Shown: positions 1 to 11,111 of the stretch, in pieces
How positions within the stretch are numbered: the first letter of the stretch is position 1
How the letters are laid out: each line of letters begins with the position of its first letter
From: Acanthosepion esculentum
Lineage: Eukaryota > Mollusca > Cephalopoda > Sepiida > Sepiidae
DNA: 64,000 nucleotides
NCBI GenBank assembly: GCA_964036315.1
Contig: OZ038509.1
Location: 27,698,419-27,762,418, forward strand
Reading direction: 5' to 3'
Program-made: the position numbers and the translations under genes
Notes under the pieces: generated by a model
What the model was told of the DNA's origin: nothing
Database searches by the model: none
What the model saw: only the letters and a program-made list of their open reading frames with translations

Positions 1-690
1 GGCTACACTTGGTAAGTATTATCCTTGTTTGTTTGTTCTTTTTTACGTTTTTCCGAAAATTCGTCCCAGTGTTTATAAAACAATAACAAACGATGTCGTC
101 GTCGTTTACTTAAAAATAAAAACAAATTTCCTAACAACCGGTTGATAAACACTTGAAAAAAGTCTTTTTGTATTATTTTTTACCTTTTTCAGTATAAAAG
201 CAATATTGGACAACTATTTTATACTTTTACAGACATTTATTAAAAATTAACACTTTTTAAAAAAAATTGGTCAGTTATTATTATTTTTTAAGTGTTATGT
301 TTTTTTAAAGCGCTAATTGATAAAAATTCAATAAATTACCATTTAAAAATATATAGACATAAATTAATTGAAATAAGTTATTTTTTTTCACTGTTTAGTG
401 TTTGTCTATTCATTATTTCGTTTCAAAATGGAAGTAACAAAAAGGAAATTAACTTACTATTTTTAAAACTTTTTAATTGACTAATTTTTCTGGTGAAAAT
501 GTTGGTGCTTGATTATTCAAAAATAAATCAAGATTCATTCATTTGGCAAAGAATTCATAGAAAAATAAAACTTTTCTTTTAGTTTTTAGCTGTTTTCTTT
601 TGAAATTATGTTACATTTTTGTTGTCCCTGACGAGGCACCCAGACCAGAAATAATCATTTTTTTTGTTTCATAGATTCTTCCAATAAATT
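1..690. other. AT-rich sequence, no recognised gene
   Basis: AT-rich sequence with homopolymer runs and only short chance reading frames. I see no exon, RNA gene or clear repeat. Its right neighbour (about 690-850) resembles the end of a DNA-transposon-like repeat also seen at 59341-59460, so part of this block may be the interior of that element. Confidence 0.4.
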
Positions 691-850
691 TAAAATTAGT
701 TTTGACTTTTTAAATACAGAAAAAAAAAATTGCTTCTTGGAAATATTAAAATTTAATCCATTAGCTTGAAATTAAAACTAAAATAAAAGCTTCAGGAAAG
801 AGTTTCATTTTTAAAAATTCATTTCATTTTTAAACATTAGGTATCGCATT
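690..850 (+). repeat. Terminal part of AT-rich DNA-transposon-like repeat
   Basis: This segment can be aligned by eye with 59341-59460 in the same orientation and with 57775-57900 in the opposite one. Shared landmarks in order are a TTCTGGAA/TTCTTGGAA word, AATTTAATCC, an AGCTT...AATT..AAGCT block, TTTCATTT and a final TTAGGTAT. In the second locus the repeat ends an inverted-repeat element, so this is probably one terminus of a related non-autonomous DNA element. No transposase is visible. Confidence 0.5.
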
Positions 851-916
851 TTCTGTGGATAGAGCTACTATGGAAGAATCCCAGATCACGAGTCTTTTAC
901 AGTTTTAACTTTTTTT

Positions 917-1078
917 AAGCGTAGCGTAGTTGTGGCACAAGGACGAAAGTATGGAGCACCCAATGAGCATCGAACTCACTATATCACGAATATTAATAAT
1001 ATTCGTGATATTATGTTTGTGATGTAGTAAGTTCGGTGCTCAAGACTTTTGGCCTTGTGCCACAACTAAGCTACGCTT
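917..1078. mobile_element. Foldback (palindromic) MITE, about 160 bp
   Basis: The left end AAGCGTAGCGTAGTTGTGGC is mirrored at the right end by GCCACAACTAAGCTACGCTT. The inverted symmetry runs through the whole element: CACAAGG against CCTTGTG, GAGCACC against GGTGCTC, CGAACT against AGTTCG. At the centre is a perfect palindrome, ATCACGAATATT at 983-994 and its complement at 998-1009. The transcript would fold into one long hairpin. It has no coding capacity. No clear target-site duplication was seen. Confidence 0.8.
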
Positions 1079-1261
1079 AGTAAAATGCTATATCATGACC
1101 TGGGTGAGGCGGCTTATAAATTAAAGTTAATAGGGTAATGTAAATTCAGTATACTATAAAAATAAAATGATCTCTCCACACCATTGAAGCCAAAACAAAA
1201 TATGCTCATACAAAAGAATGTCTAAAGATGTTAATTTTTTTTTTAATTCGTAATCAGGATT

Positions 1262-1690
1262 GATTCTTTTTCTTCTTTAAGCCTTTTGTATCCCTTGGGG
1301 AATATAGGGCCGCAACAACATCTCTACAACGGATGCGTTTCTGGCGTTTACTCTTCAGCTCGGCCCATGTCGTGCCAGCTACCTGCATCTCTGTGTCAAC
1401 ACTTCTGCGCCAAGTCTGTTTTGGTCGACCCACTTTTTGCTTCCTTTGTAGAATCAAATCAAGGGCCTGCCTAGTGGCACTAGAAGCAGGCTTGCAGTGT
1501 GTGTGGCCGATCCATCCCCATTTCTATTTCTTGATGTCAGTCTCGATTGTGGCTTGTCTGGTCCTGTTCCACAATTGGTCGTTGAAGACGACTTCCGGCC
1601 ATTTGATATTGAGGATGTTCCTGAGACATCGGTTGGTAAATCTCTTAAGTTTGTGGATGTTGGTCTTGGTTCAGGATTGCTTAATCAATA
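1262..1690 (-). pseudogene. LINE ORF2 C-terminal remnant (antisense)
   Basis: The minus strand encodes the C-terminal tail typical of one non-LTR retrotransposon group. It reads WIGH-like, then ATRQALD, then GRPKQTWRRSVDTEM, then a W..L...A..R..CRDVVAAL stretch ending near 1262. The G-R-P-x-x-T-W-R-R block is the usual hallmark of this region. The reading frame upstream, toward 1690, is broken. Family assignment rests on remembered LINE tails. It is a dead 3' fragment. Confidence 0.75.
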
Positions 1691-2097
1691 GTAATATATG
1701 AAAAAAAAAATCCTATAACTGATACCAGACAACTTACTCATCTGATTTGATAGTGAAGCCTAACCACACTTTTTCCATAGAACTGAATACAGGGAACTGG
1801 GGCACATAGTGTGCCATAAAGGCCTCAAACAGTTCTCAGGAGTTGTCCTTTTCCTGATTTGGTTGCCAGTCAGGGCGAAAGAGCTTGGGCGGCTCTGCTG
1901 TTTAGCCCATAGATAGGGGAACTAATGTTATAAGTAAATATTATTTCATCTAGTTTGACACAAGAATATCAACCATAATTTCTTGTGAAATGAGCTCAGT
2001 AACTGCTACAATCTAATTATGAAAAGTAAAGTATTATATAAAAATTAGTGTTTATTTTAAAAAAAATTTTTAAATTGAATAATTAAAATATACTAAT

Positions 2098-2625
2098 TTC
2101 ATTCCGGTGAAGTAATGGATAGTGACTTGGATTGAGGAATTGGAGAGCTGACTTCGAATTCCAATCAAAGCCATTACATTCACTTCGTGCTAATAACCTT
2201 GGGAAAGGTATGAATCCTCTTCTTTTCCCCCCCCCAGCTATGGGTAAATAGCAGGACAGACCGGGTTCTCTAACTTTGGATGGCAACTGGTCTACCGCAG
2301 AAAGAAATGGCAACCTAATACAGGAAAAAGGAGTAATGGATAGCAGCTTGGATTGAGGAATCGGAGAGCCGAGTTCGAATTCCAATCAAATCCATTACAT
2401 TCACTTCATGCTAATAACCTTGGGAAAGATATGAATCCTCTTCTTCCCCCAGCTATGGGTAAATAGCAGGACAGACCGGGTTCTCTAGCTTTGGATGGCA
2501 ACTGGTCTACCGCAGAAGGAAATGGCAACCTACTGCAGGAAAAAAATTTGCCTCATCAGTCATGTATCAAAAGATACATGATCACCTAAGCGTGTATCAC
2601 GCATGGCACATAACTGACTTTCATT
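2098..2625 (+). mobile_element. tRNA-Arg-like (OR-type) SINE, tandem dimer
   Basis: Two head-to-tail copies are present, about 2098-2325 and 2326-2625. Each begins with an RNA polymerase III A-box-like TAATGGATAGC and has a B box close to GTTCGAATTCC. Both continue with the same body (ATTACATTCACTT, CTTGGGAAAGGTATGAATCC, a C run, AGCTATGGGTAAATAGCAGG, GGCAACTGGTCTACCGCAGA). Only the second copy carries the 3' tail ending GCATGGCACATAACTGA. The tRNA-Arg-like head resembles the OR SINEs known from octopus. Other copies are at 26258-26567 and, inverted, 58938-59252. Confidence 0.85.
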
Positions 2626-2974
2626 TCATATGTTATATTGACCTGCTTTGGATACCATTGATCAGTCTTCAACATAAATTTCCTTCTGTTTTTTGTTTTT
2701 TTTATCATTTCACTTCAAGCAATGCAACAGAACCACTGGGACAATCATGAGTTGAAACTTGGAGCCTTAAACCTAACCTGCCTACTTCTGCTTGACTGCA
2801 CTCATTGAGGCTTCTCTTTTCACTGCTACTGCTGAGCTTTGTTGTCCTTTCTCTCTCTATTAACATAATTCACAAATGTAAACAATGATAACTCCTCATC
2901 CAGAAATCTATAAAGTTATGTTATAAGAGATTTAATAAATATGTACTGCTTGGCATTTGTTCTAGAAGCTCCAA

Positions 2975-3640
2975 TATGAACATTTCAGAGTATTTGGGTG
3001 TCACTCTGAGGACAGTGCAGTTGATTCAGAAAGAGTTGGATGAGTCTAATGGTGATTACAAAGGTGTTTGGAGCAATCACTAGTGCCTCCATTAATCTTT
3101 TCTCAGGGCTTCAAACTCAACATGGAGGCCTACATTAAGTGCCTTGAGGAGGAAGTTCTGCCCTGGGTCAAGAGAATGGCTGCTGGAAGACCCAATGTCT
3201 GGCAACAGGATTTTGCACCATGCCACACAAGCAAGAGAACCCAGTCATGGCTGCCAGACAATGTCTGTGACCACATCACTCCTTACATCTGGCCACCTAA
3301 CTACTCAGATTGCAATCCCCATGATTATTATGAGTGGGGTGCAGTTAAGCAAGAGACCAACAAAACTCTTTGTAACATCAAAGATGAACTGAAGGCAAGG
3401 ATTATGGCAGCATTCATCAACTTAAACAAGGAGACCATCCATAATAGTTACAGGAGATTACAAAACCATCTGGAGGCCGTGGTTGAAGGCAATGGCGATA
3501 TTATTGAATAAATTTACTCTAGCATTTCAAGATATTTTTGTGTCATTTTGGTAAATATATCTGTTAAAATGAGATGTCAGTGTTATTTTCATTTTTGCAT
3601 AATTTAGACAACAATTTATCCATCACACCCTGTATAAGAA
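2975..3640 (+). pseudogene. Mariner-like transposase remnant, copy 1
   Basis: A helix-turn-helix-like piece (MNISEYLGVTLRTVQLIQ, from about 2975) is followed by the C-terminal catalytic part in one open frame (3068-3511, 147 residues). The second and third catalytic positions are recognisable in QQDFAPCHTSK and in PPNYSDCNPHDYYEWG, the typical mariner arrangement. The middle, with the first aspartate, is deleted. Beyond the stop lies a 3' UTR and an end reading ATTTATCCATCACACC, which matches in reverse the ends of two further copies at 25805 and 54957. The element is dead. Confidence 0.85.
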
Positions 3641-4240
3641 AAGGATGAACATTAAGGCATGAGAATGATAAAAGAACAAAATTTAAGAGGCCGGAAGATA
3701 ATGATTGACATTGCATTTAAATTTTTGAAAAGTTGACTGGAAAGCATTGAGCTGGAAATGAGTTCCACAAGTAAGTGGTGCAAGAAAAGAAACTGTTAGC
3801 ATAGAACTTATGCTTACATCTAGCCATCATTTCAACTGTAAAATGATGAGACCAAGCTGCCGATCTTGTATTGTGCTTAAATTTGTGAAGTTGAGGTATA
3901 AATAAAAAAAATCTCATCAGAACAATTACCATCAAAGTATTTATAGAAAAAGCACAGTGAAACTATGCTATAGCAGTGGGGAAGTGGCTGAAGCTGAGAT
4001 GCCAGATCAGGATCAATAACATTGCAATTTCTTTGCATTTTATCAAGGATCTTCAAATATCAGAAACACCAGAGCAGATGTGGCAGCAATATTCAATGCA
4101 AGGATGAATATTAAACTTATAAATATGCTAGAGAGATTCTGTTGAGAAAAATTGCATAATTTGATAAAATACATTTTATTTCATATTAGACAGGAAATAA
4201 AATCTGCTGAATATTTATTTTTAAAGCAATTGTAATTTTT
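3640..4240 (-). pseudogene. LINE reverse-transcriptase C-terminus, antisense copy A
   Basis: On the minus strand, broken frames encode the end of a jockey/CR1-like ORF2. They show LKILDKMQR, then DPDLASQLQPL, then LCFFYKYFDGNCSDEI, then a final block SHHFTVEMMARC..KFYANSFF..TTYLWNSFPAQCFPVNF (about 3717-3870). The same tail recurs at 5870, 13900, 21060 and, on the plus strand, 44180-44760. Stops and frameshifts abound. Confidence 0.8.
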
Positions 4241-4389
4241 CAGAGTGATTTTGGTGTTCATCATTTTACTGATCATAACAAGAGATTTTTTTTTTTTAAA
4301 TTAAATAAAACCATTTTTGAGGAATCTAAAAATCTAAATTTTAATGTCAATTTTGAATATGAACATTTTTTAAAGGATTGTAAATGGTG

Positions 4390-5337
4390 GAGATTCATCG
4401 AGTCTAGGTACCATGGGGAGAGTTCATCAGATCATTTACCTTGAAAATATTTATAAAAAAGGCATAGGGAAGCTATATTATGTCAGTGGGAAAGTGACTG
4501 AAGTTGGGATGTCAGGTCATGGCCAATAACATTGCAGATTCTTCTTAGGGTTTTATCAGGGGATCTCTAGATATAGCAGGAACACCAGACAAGATGTGGC
4601 AGAAATATTCAAAGCATGGATGAATGGTCGACTGGTTTGTAGATATGTAAGGTAGATTCTGGTGAGAAAAATTGTCTAGCATGACACAGTGAAACAATCT
4701 TCCAAGAAGCAGGCCTAGCAATCGATTCAATATAATCTTTCCACTTCATGTCAGTGGAAAAAGTTAGCCTGAGAAGGCACAATGAGTCACTTTCTTGGAG
4801 GCTAGCACCAGTCTTGCTGACGGCAAGCAGAAGAGGTTCTCTAATGATTAATAGAGAGCAATTTTGTTTTAGAAGTATTAAAATTAACAAGCCATTCCTT
4901 GCTCCAATTAACAACAATCTAAGTCACTTTTGAGATCAGCTGCCAATTTGATTTTATCAAACTGCTCAGACTTACTAATAAGACAGGAATAGATGGTTGT
5001 GTCATCAGCATAGACATCAAGTTGAGAACTGATGCTATCACAACGGTCATTGATGAAAATTAGAAACAATGTAGGTGCAAGAATAGAACCCTGGGGAATA
5101 CCTGCTATAATGAAAAAAAGATCTAGAACAGTGGATGTTCAAGGCAGTTTTCATTTCACAATTCAATGAGAAAGATTGAATCAGTTTAAACATTTGTCTA
5201 GAAATACCATCAACCTTCAGCTTGTGAAGAAAATCAATATACCAAACACTGTTAAATGCTTTAGAGATATCCAAAACAACAGTCTGAGCTCCACCATTGT
5301 TATCTAAAGCTTGATAGACTCTCCCAGCAATAATCAT
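4390..5337 (-). pseudogene. LINE reverse-transcriptase fragment, antisense copy B
   Basis: This copy reaches further into the reverse transcriptase than copy A. From right to left it encodes LDISKAFNSVWYIDFLHKL (motif A region, 5337-5160), a broken GIPQGSILAPTLFLIFIND stretch (about 5095-5050), a YADD-like area near 5000 and QESDSLCLLRLTFSTDMKWK (about 4800-4730). It ends with the thumb-like segment shared with 44180-44600. Several stops and frame changes rule out activity. It belongs to the same family as copy A and the plus-strand copy at 43900-44760. Confidence 0.8.
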
Positions 5338-5859
5338 TAATACATCAGCATTTGGCCTAGAGAAGAATGGTCTAGACTTCTATTCTGTTTTTTTTTGTTT
5401 TTTTGTTTTTGTGGAGGGGTGTATTGAATTCATATTTGTCACTGGAAATTACCCAAAAGGAAGTATCTTCTTTTTCTTCTATTTGCTGTGTCCCGTCAGG
5501 ATGTGGATGAAACAGTAGTAAGCTTGATATATTTGGTAAGGCTATTAGAATAATCCAGAACCTATACTGGAAGCAAACCACCTGCATATAGATAGAAAAT
5601 AAATTCAGTAAATATACAAAAATAGATAGGAGTGTAAGACAAAGATGTGCCTTCTTACCAGACTTGTTCAAGCTTTACAGTAAGGATGTAACATTGTAAC
5701 ATGATTATAGAGATTTCTCTGAGGGTAGCAATAGCCAATTTCCATGTGTGATTAGAAACATCATGATTAAATTAACTGGTTTCAGTTCCCAATAACTGAA
5801 CAATATCTAGACTTTTGCTTGTATTCAATATCAAAGATAAGGAATTAAATCAACCTGAA

Positions 5860-6430
5860 TCCTTTTTTTTTTATCATTTCACTCCAAGCAAGGTAGGGAT
5901 GCCGCTAGAATGCAGGTGGTTACAGGGAGTGAAAGAGAATGCGAAGATTTTAATGGGGAGGATTGAGGGAAGGACAATAAAGGAACAGGGTTCAAGTAGA
6001 CAGAAGGTGGTGATTGACGTTGCATTTAAATTGTTGAAGATTGTGGTTATCAGGGAAGCAAGAAATCAGAAGGAATTTCCACATGTGGGAAGTGCGAGAA
6101 AAGAAACTGTTAGAGTAGAAGTGGCAGTTGCATCTAGCTAGTTCAACAGCAAAATGGTGAGACCTAATTGACAATCTAGTAACTTGTTTAAATTCATGTA
6201 GTCAGGATACCAGGGTAAAAAAGCTCATCAGAGCAATTGGCATGAAAATATTTGTAGAAAAGACAAAGGGAAGCTGTGTCACATCAGTGAGAACGTGACT
6301 GAAGTGGAGATGCCTGATCAGGATCGATTATATTACAGGCCTTTCTTTGGATTTTGTCAAGTATCACAAGCTGTACAGCAGGAGCACTGGATCAGATATG
6401 TCAACATTATTCAATGCACAGTAAATTCCC
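5860..6430 (-). pseudogene. LINE ORF2 C-terminal fragment, antisense copy C
   Basis: Minus-strand frame 6174-5992 encodes SHHFAVELARCNCHFYSNSF followed by FSRTSHMW and ISCFPDNHNLQQFKCNVNHH, the conserved tail of the same LINE family as 3640-4240. The thumb-region sequence extends to about 6430. The flank at 5860-5990 holds the 3' untranslated part (ATTTCACTCCAAGCAAGGTA). It is a dead 5'-truncated copy. Confidence 0.75.
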
Positions 6431-6439
6431 TCCCTCTAT

Positions 6440-7760
6440 CCATCTTTCTTTGGACTAATGCCTGTTGATGTCAAAAACACACTGGACAATTCAATCTCCA
6501 GTGGAATTGTCCATGGCTTTTGAAATATATCGTGTTTTACAAAAATAGTATCTGCATCCCATGTCTAACAAACTTCATACATCTTTAGGTTGTCATTCTC
6601 CTATACTAGTTGCCAATCTGCCCTGTTATTTAACCCATAAATTCCAGCTGATTAAAAAAATATCAAAAACACTAATTTTATGTTGGGTCATAAGTCTCCT
6701 GATAAGATTCGACAATCTTATTTGGGGAGATAATGAGAGAAAGTGGAAAAACTTGTTCAGACAATGTATTTCGCCTCTTTATGGAAGTTGTCCACCAGTT
6801 GGAATGAGATACTCACCCTTGTATGTAAGGAAAGTGCATTAGAATTTTTGTGAAAAGGATAATAACCTTACCAGATGCTATGGCCAGGAAATGTTTTTTT
6901 TTTATTGAAGCTGTTAACTTCTGTTGGATTTGAAATTAGCCAATTCTGAGTAGAATTTTTGTTTCTTTTCTGCCATAAGGAGGGAAAATGCCAAGATTTG
7001 CTATTTTGTCATATCTCTACTTTTGTTCAGATACTATTCTACTTGCTACTAACACCAATTTTATTTGGTTAAAATTTAGAAAAAACATTTGTCAAAGGAT
7101 AGCCTTCAAAACGAGAAAAGATATGGGGATGATTAACCATATAAACGGCGGGATTTCTCCCTGAATGATGTTCCATGGTCAGATTAGTTGAGGTTCATAA
7201 ATATCAAATTTAAACGTGGACAATAAACATTATATGATATCATGGCTGGTGGTGTGGTGGTGGTGGTGAGAAAAAGTCAATATACTCACAATATATGTTG
7301 AAAATTCTTTGTTACAGCATGCTTATATTAGTCACTTTGATGTGTAGCTTCCACATATCAAAAATTCTAAAAACAAAAATCCTTCTTGACTATATTTCCA
7401 TGTTTGATTTGCTACTTAAATGTAATGAAAATGTTCTGCTTTTGAAACAAATTATGTCAGACAGCAACATAAAATGCGAGAGATTGTAGAGCAAGAGAAA
7501 TGAACCACAACCCAATGTGTTTTTATCCAAAGGAAGGAATGGCTGGCTTTGGAGGCATTTCTTTACCTTGACCTTCTTAAGGATAACCAAATGTTTGACC
7601 TGAGGAAATCCTGTTGCCAGTTAGACTAATTAATTCAATAAATCTCACCATTCCTATTTTTAGGTAGGTGTGCATTAATATGATATAGGTAGAAACCTAT
7701 AATTAATACTGAATTTCAGGCTGTGTATTAATTAAAAGCAACTGTTGAAGAATGAGCAAA
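6440..7760. other. Unassigned intergenic or intronic sequence
   Basis: No exon or known repeat was recognised. A short inverted repeat, GGACAATTC at 6483-6491 and GAATTGTCC at 6502-6510, and a GGT-rich stretch near 7248-7266 are the only local structures noted. Reading frames at 6561-6842 and 7295-7489 show no family resemblance. Confidence 0.3.
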
Positions 7761-7767
7761 AACAAAG

Positions 7768-8150
7768 GTGGCTTATAGACATATTGTGTTGAAACACTGG
7801 TTTCCTTATGATCACTGAAGGTAAGCAACATTGAGCCTGGTCAGTACTTAGATGGGTAACCGCTTGGGAATACCAGGTGCTGTAAGCTTGAATGTGTGGG
7901 TAGTGTAATGGATAATGGCTTGGAATTCTTAATTGGAGAGCCAAGTTCCAATTCCTGTTGGGTTTGTTATATTCACTTAAGCTAAAATACCATTGGGAAA
8001 GGTATAAATCCACCTTTTCTCCCCCCCCCATATATGGGTTAATTAATAGGACTTGTATCACTAAACCATTATTATCTAAAAAAAGCAAACAATTCTTAAA
8101 ATCTAAAAATATTTTATGGCTTTAAATAACCTGCAAAGGGTTGATAATCT
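7768..8150 (+). mobile_element. 5S rRNA/tRNA composite SINE, copy 1
   Basis: The head is derived from 5S ribosomal RNA. GGTAAGCAACATTGAGCCTG, then AGTACTTAGATGGGTAACCG, then TGGGAATACCAGGTGCTGTA follow the 3' two thirds of a 5S gene in order and spacing, including its internal promoter. Weaker 5S similarity extends left to about 7768. The 5S part runs directly into a tRNA-like part (GTGTAATGGATAATGGCTTGG, box B-like GTTCCAATTCC), then a body shared with OR-type SINEs (GGGAAAGGTATAAATCC, C run, TATGGGTTAATTAATAGGAC). The tail contains TTTAAATAACC. Two more copies are at 16088 and 34096. Confidence 0.85.
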
Positions 8151-8950
8151 GTAGATAAAAAAATCAGTAAACAGTAATAAAAGGAAAGGCTATAACATTC
8201 TATAAGAATAATGCTTAACTGTGTGTTTCTCTGGCTATAAGGTAAATCATTGTTCCAGATTTTCTGTAAAATTTTGATTTAGCTGCCATATTCACTAGAG
8301 AAATTGCATCTTTTAGATTACCATTTATTCTAGTTTTACGGAATTCTCTTAATGAAAACAATTTCAATAAAAACAAAAACAAGTTGTATGTAGAAAACTG
8401 CAAAAGACACTGAGTGCAGTTCTTTGCTGAGAAAGTTAAAATGTTCTACAAGGAGAGAATTATGAAACTTAGCAGAACAAAATCTTGAGTATGTTGTTCA
8501 GTAAAGTTAACATCCGGAAAAAGAAAAGAAAATTTGTCTTTTATTTTTGACTTAATTAGCTAAAACTTTCTCAGTCACCCATTATTATAATGTTAACTTA
8601 AGCTCTTGATAATTATTTTAATTCTATTTGAAGAATTTTGTAGTAAATCTAATAAAATCTCTTAGTCTTTCTTGCTTGCATTCTGCTTTGTGTGATATTG
8701 CAGGTTACGTAAAGTATTAAGTAAATCTCACTATGTCGGACCTGCTGAACAGTGTTAGTTAGTGTTAGTGTTAATGGTTAGTGTTTAAGCAAAGCCAAAA
8801 GTCAGAATCTAAAATGATTTTCAAGGCATTTTCTCTCCACTTGGTGGCTTGATGTAATACAATATTTCTTAAACCCATTTTCCTCTTTTTGGATTTGTGT
8901 TGTATTAAACTTAGTCATTTTTTTTTATATTCTTGTTCCGCCATTCAGTG
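8150..8950. other. Unassigned sequence
   Basis: AT-rich sequence without recognisable exons. A short tandem GTTAGTGTTAGTGTTA motif occurs at 8755-8772. Nothing else could be supported. Confidence 0.3.
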
Positions 8951-8969
8951 TAGAAGGTTACTGAATTGA

Positions 8970-9200
8970 GGTGCATATTATGGGGATATGTAGGGTAGAT
9001 AATGGTTGATCCTAGGCTTTGAAGAGGTTAAGATCATAGTAGTTGGGGAAGCATCCTCTTGGGAGTTTTTTTTCCACAGAGTTCTGGGGAAGAAGCTGTC
9101 TGAGTGGAACTTCCTCCTTACCAATGGAATACAAAGGGAATGTGGATGAATGAAGCCTGTATACATGGCATGGCGAGTCTTAGTTGTGAATGTCTGAACT
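8970..9200 (-). pseudogene. LINE ORF2 C-terminal fragment, antisense
   Basis: The minus strand at 9166-8980 encodes HPHSLCIPLVRRKFHSDSFF, PRTLW and KPRINHYLPYISP. This corresponds to the last residues of a jockey/CR1-like ORF2, where an N/D-S-F-F-P-R-T-x-x-W block is conserved. The same subfamily recurs at 18388-18640 on the plus strand and 34560-35160 on the minus strand. Only the 3' end is present. Confidence 0.65.
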
Positions 9201-9359
9201 AGGTGAACTAAGGAATGTAAGGGTTATTGTAGATTTAAAGGAAATCTGTGATTGATTCTCACTGATAGATTAAGTTAATCGATTAAAGCACCATCAGTTT
9301 CAAGATTTATTCAGGATGTTGGTAATCATGGCTCTTCACAATTTCCTGTCATTTGTAGC

Positions 9360-9990
9360 TATTAATAACTTGTCTTTGCCATATCTCCCAAACCCTACTC
9401 TGCTATCCATTCACTCAAACTCGCCAGGTAAGTTGTTTGATGCTTTCCTATTGCCCCCTTATCTTCAATCTGTCCTGTGAGTATCAAATTTTCCAAGCCC
9501 TCTTTCCTCATTATGTTTCTTAGAAAATTTAACTATCTCTTCCTGATTTTAAGTGTGTCTTTTTGTTGACATTGTCTCTAGAACTTTATCATTGCTCACA
9601 TGTTTGATCCATGGTATTCTCAGCATCCTTCCACATTTCTGTTGCTTCAAGTCTCTTCTTCATCTTTAAGATTCTCCAGCAATCACTTTCATAGAGGAGA
9701 ACTGATAATACATAACAGTTCAGTACACTTTTCTTTGTAATGATATTTTTCTGTTTTTTAATACTTTGCTTAGCTTTTGGAAGGCATCTTTCACTATCCC
9801 AACGCACCTTCAGATTTTTGTATTGCACTTTCTGTTCTCTGTTAATACAATTTCAAGGTATGTTTGATTTTGTTATCTCCATTCTGTAGTTTTCATGTTG
9901 GGCTGTCCCTTTTGCTAACAACCATGCATTCTGTCTTCGTGCAATTGATGTTTCGTTCTTTCTTCTCACTCACATTGGGAATTACTCCAC
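9360..9990 (-). pseudogene. LINE ORF2 C-terminal half, antisense (second LINE family)
   Basis: The minus strand encodes, in order, TKTECMVVSKRDSP (about 9950-9900), KNLKVRWDSERCLPKAKQS, VLNCYVLSVLLYESDCW (about 9740-9690), KKRLEATEMW and PWT..CEQ. It ends with FLRNIMRKEGLENLILTGQI (about 9510-9450) and a TTYLASLSEW tail. These blocks, especially the LNCYVxSxLLYxSxCW motif, mark the connection/thumb region of a widespread animal LINE. Frames are interrupted. It lies upstream of CEP78 coding exon 1, probably within the first (5'UTR) intron. Confidence 0.8.
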
Positions 9991-10107
9991 CTTCCTCCCA
10001 AAAAAGATAATTCCAATTCAAAAAATCTGAATTGCTAAAGAAAGTGCATGTATTTTCTGTTAATTCTTTCCAACATTTGAAAATGTGTTTTATTATTTTT
10101 TTTCCAG

Positions 10108-10270
10108 CCATTGATGTTGAAATGGAGAGTGTTCACATTCGCCAAAGAGGGGCCTATGATTTTGAGTCTCACTATGACAGTGTTTGTGCCCTTCATGACT
10201 GCTGTCCACTGCCTGCTGTCAAAGCTCATCTCTCTCAAGGAATCCTTGATTTGAATGGAGACAAAATCAG
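10108..10270 (+). CDS. CEP78: CEP78 first coding exon (start codon at 10122)
   Basis: CEP78 is a leucine-rich-repeat protein of the centriole and centrosome. It binds the EDD-DYRK2-DDB1-VprBP ubiquitin ligase and regulates CP110 and ciliogenesis. The exon follows a TTTTCCAG acceptor at 10107. It carries 14 bases of 5'UTR, then ATG at 10122 and MESVHIRQRGAYDFESHYDS, and continues to CPLPAVKAHLSQGILDLNGD. This aligns without gaps with the known N-terminus, where the PLPAV...G.LD.N.D block is conserved. It ends in phase 2 before the donor GTGGGA. The acceptor directly upstream implies a 5'UTR exon farther left that I could not locate. This start is favoured because homology begins here. Confidence 0.93.
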
Positions 10271-10313
10271 GTGGGAATTATTTCAAATGCTCCTCAAAAA
10301 CATGTGGCAATGG

Positions 10314-10350
10314 GAAATGGTTTTGAGATATCTTATCTCAAAACCATTTC
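10314..10350. repeat. Perfect 17-bp intronic hairpin next to the exon 1 donor
   Basis: GAAATGGTTTTGAGATA (10314-10330) is followed by a 3-base loop and its exact reverse complement (10334-10350). The hairpin starts 43 bases after the CEP78 exon 1 splice donor. No second copy was noticed in the window. Confidence 0.9.
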
Positions 10351-10351
10351 A

Positions 10352-11111
10352 ATTTCTTTTCTGTTTATGGAACTGTTTAATGGGATTTCCTATATTTTCA
10401 TTCAAATTCCTTCCATTCATATTGGTACACAGTCTCAGACTTACACTTATGCTATTTATGATTGTCAATTTGAAATATATTCTTTTTATTAAAGTTAGTT
10501 TTCTTCAGTAACAGTGAAAAAATCCTGAAAGTGTCATTAAATTCAATTTATTATTAAAATTTTAACAGACTTTAAAAATGGGTGGGCGTATGTTTTGGTA
10601 CTGAACCTTTTTTGCCTGTGTTCTTTGTTTTTACATAAATCTAAAAATAAATTTCAAACAAAAAGAATTCTTGTTTCTATATAATGGATCGAAAACAATT
10701 CTCTGAAGTTTTTCTGTAATTATTCTTTTTAATGATATAAATTTCATTCTTTAAATAGTAGATCATTTTTTGTGTGTCCATTTAAAAAAAAAATACTTCA
10801 AAGTATCTGTTGTGTGTCTCATCTGAGAATTTTGTTTATGCCATTATGTGAACAGTAATTAACAAATTTTGTTTAATTACATACATCAAATAATATTTTT
10901 CTTCTAATTAATTAAACAGTTGCAGTAATTCACTGTTTATTTTAACTTAATTTTATTAATGAAAAATAAAAAGATTATAATCAAAATCCAGAGGATATTT
11001 CTAACCATAAAAGTTTAGAAGATAAAATACTTCAAGATGATAAAATTAATAATAATAATCAAACAAACAAGTCCAAGTCAGAACAATTACTTGGTAAAAA
11101 AAGATAAAAAC
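10352..11111. other. Intron sequence, no feature seen
   Basis: Very AT-rich intron 1 sequence between the hairpin and the Tc1 element. No exon-like or repeat-like signal could be supported. Confidence 0.4.

Noticed and set aside
2098..2170. True tRNA gene
   Set aside because: Promoter boxes are present, but the sequence cannot fold into a proper cloverleaf with an acceptor stem and it is followed by a SINE body.
7768..7890. Functional 5S rRNA gene
   Set aside because: The 5S-like part is diverged, incomplete at the 5' end and fused to a tRNA-like SINE body found again at two other places.
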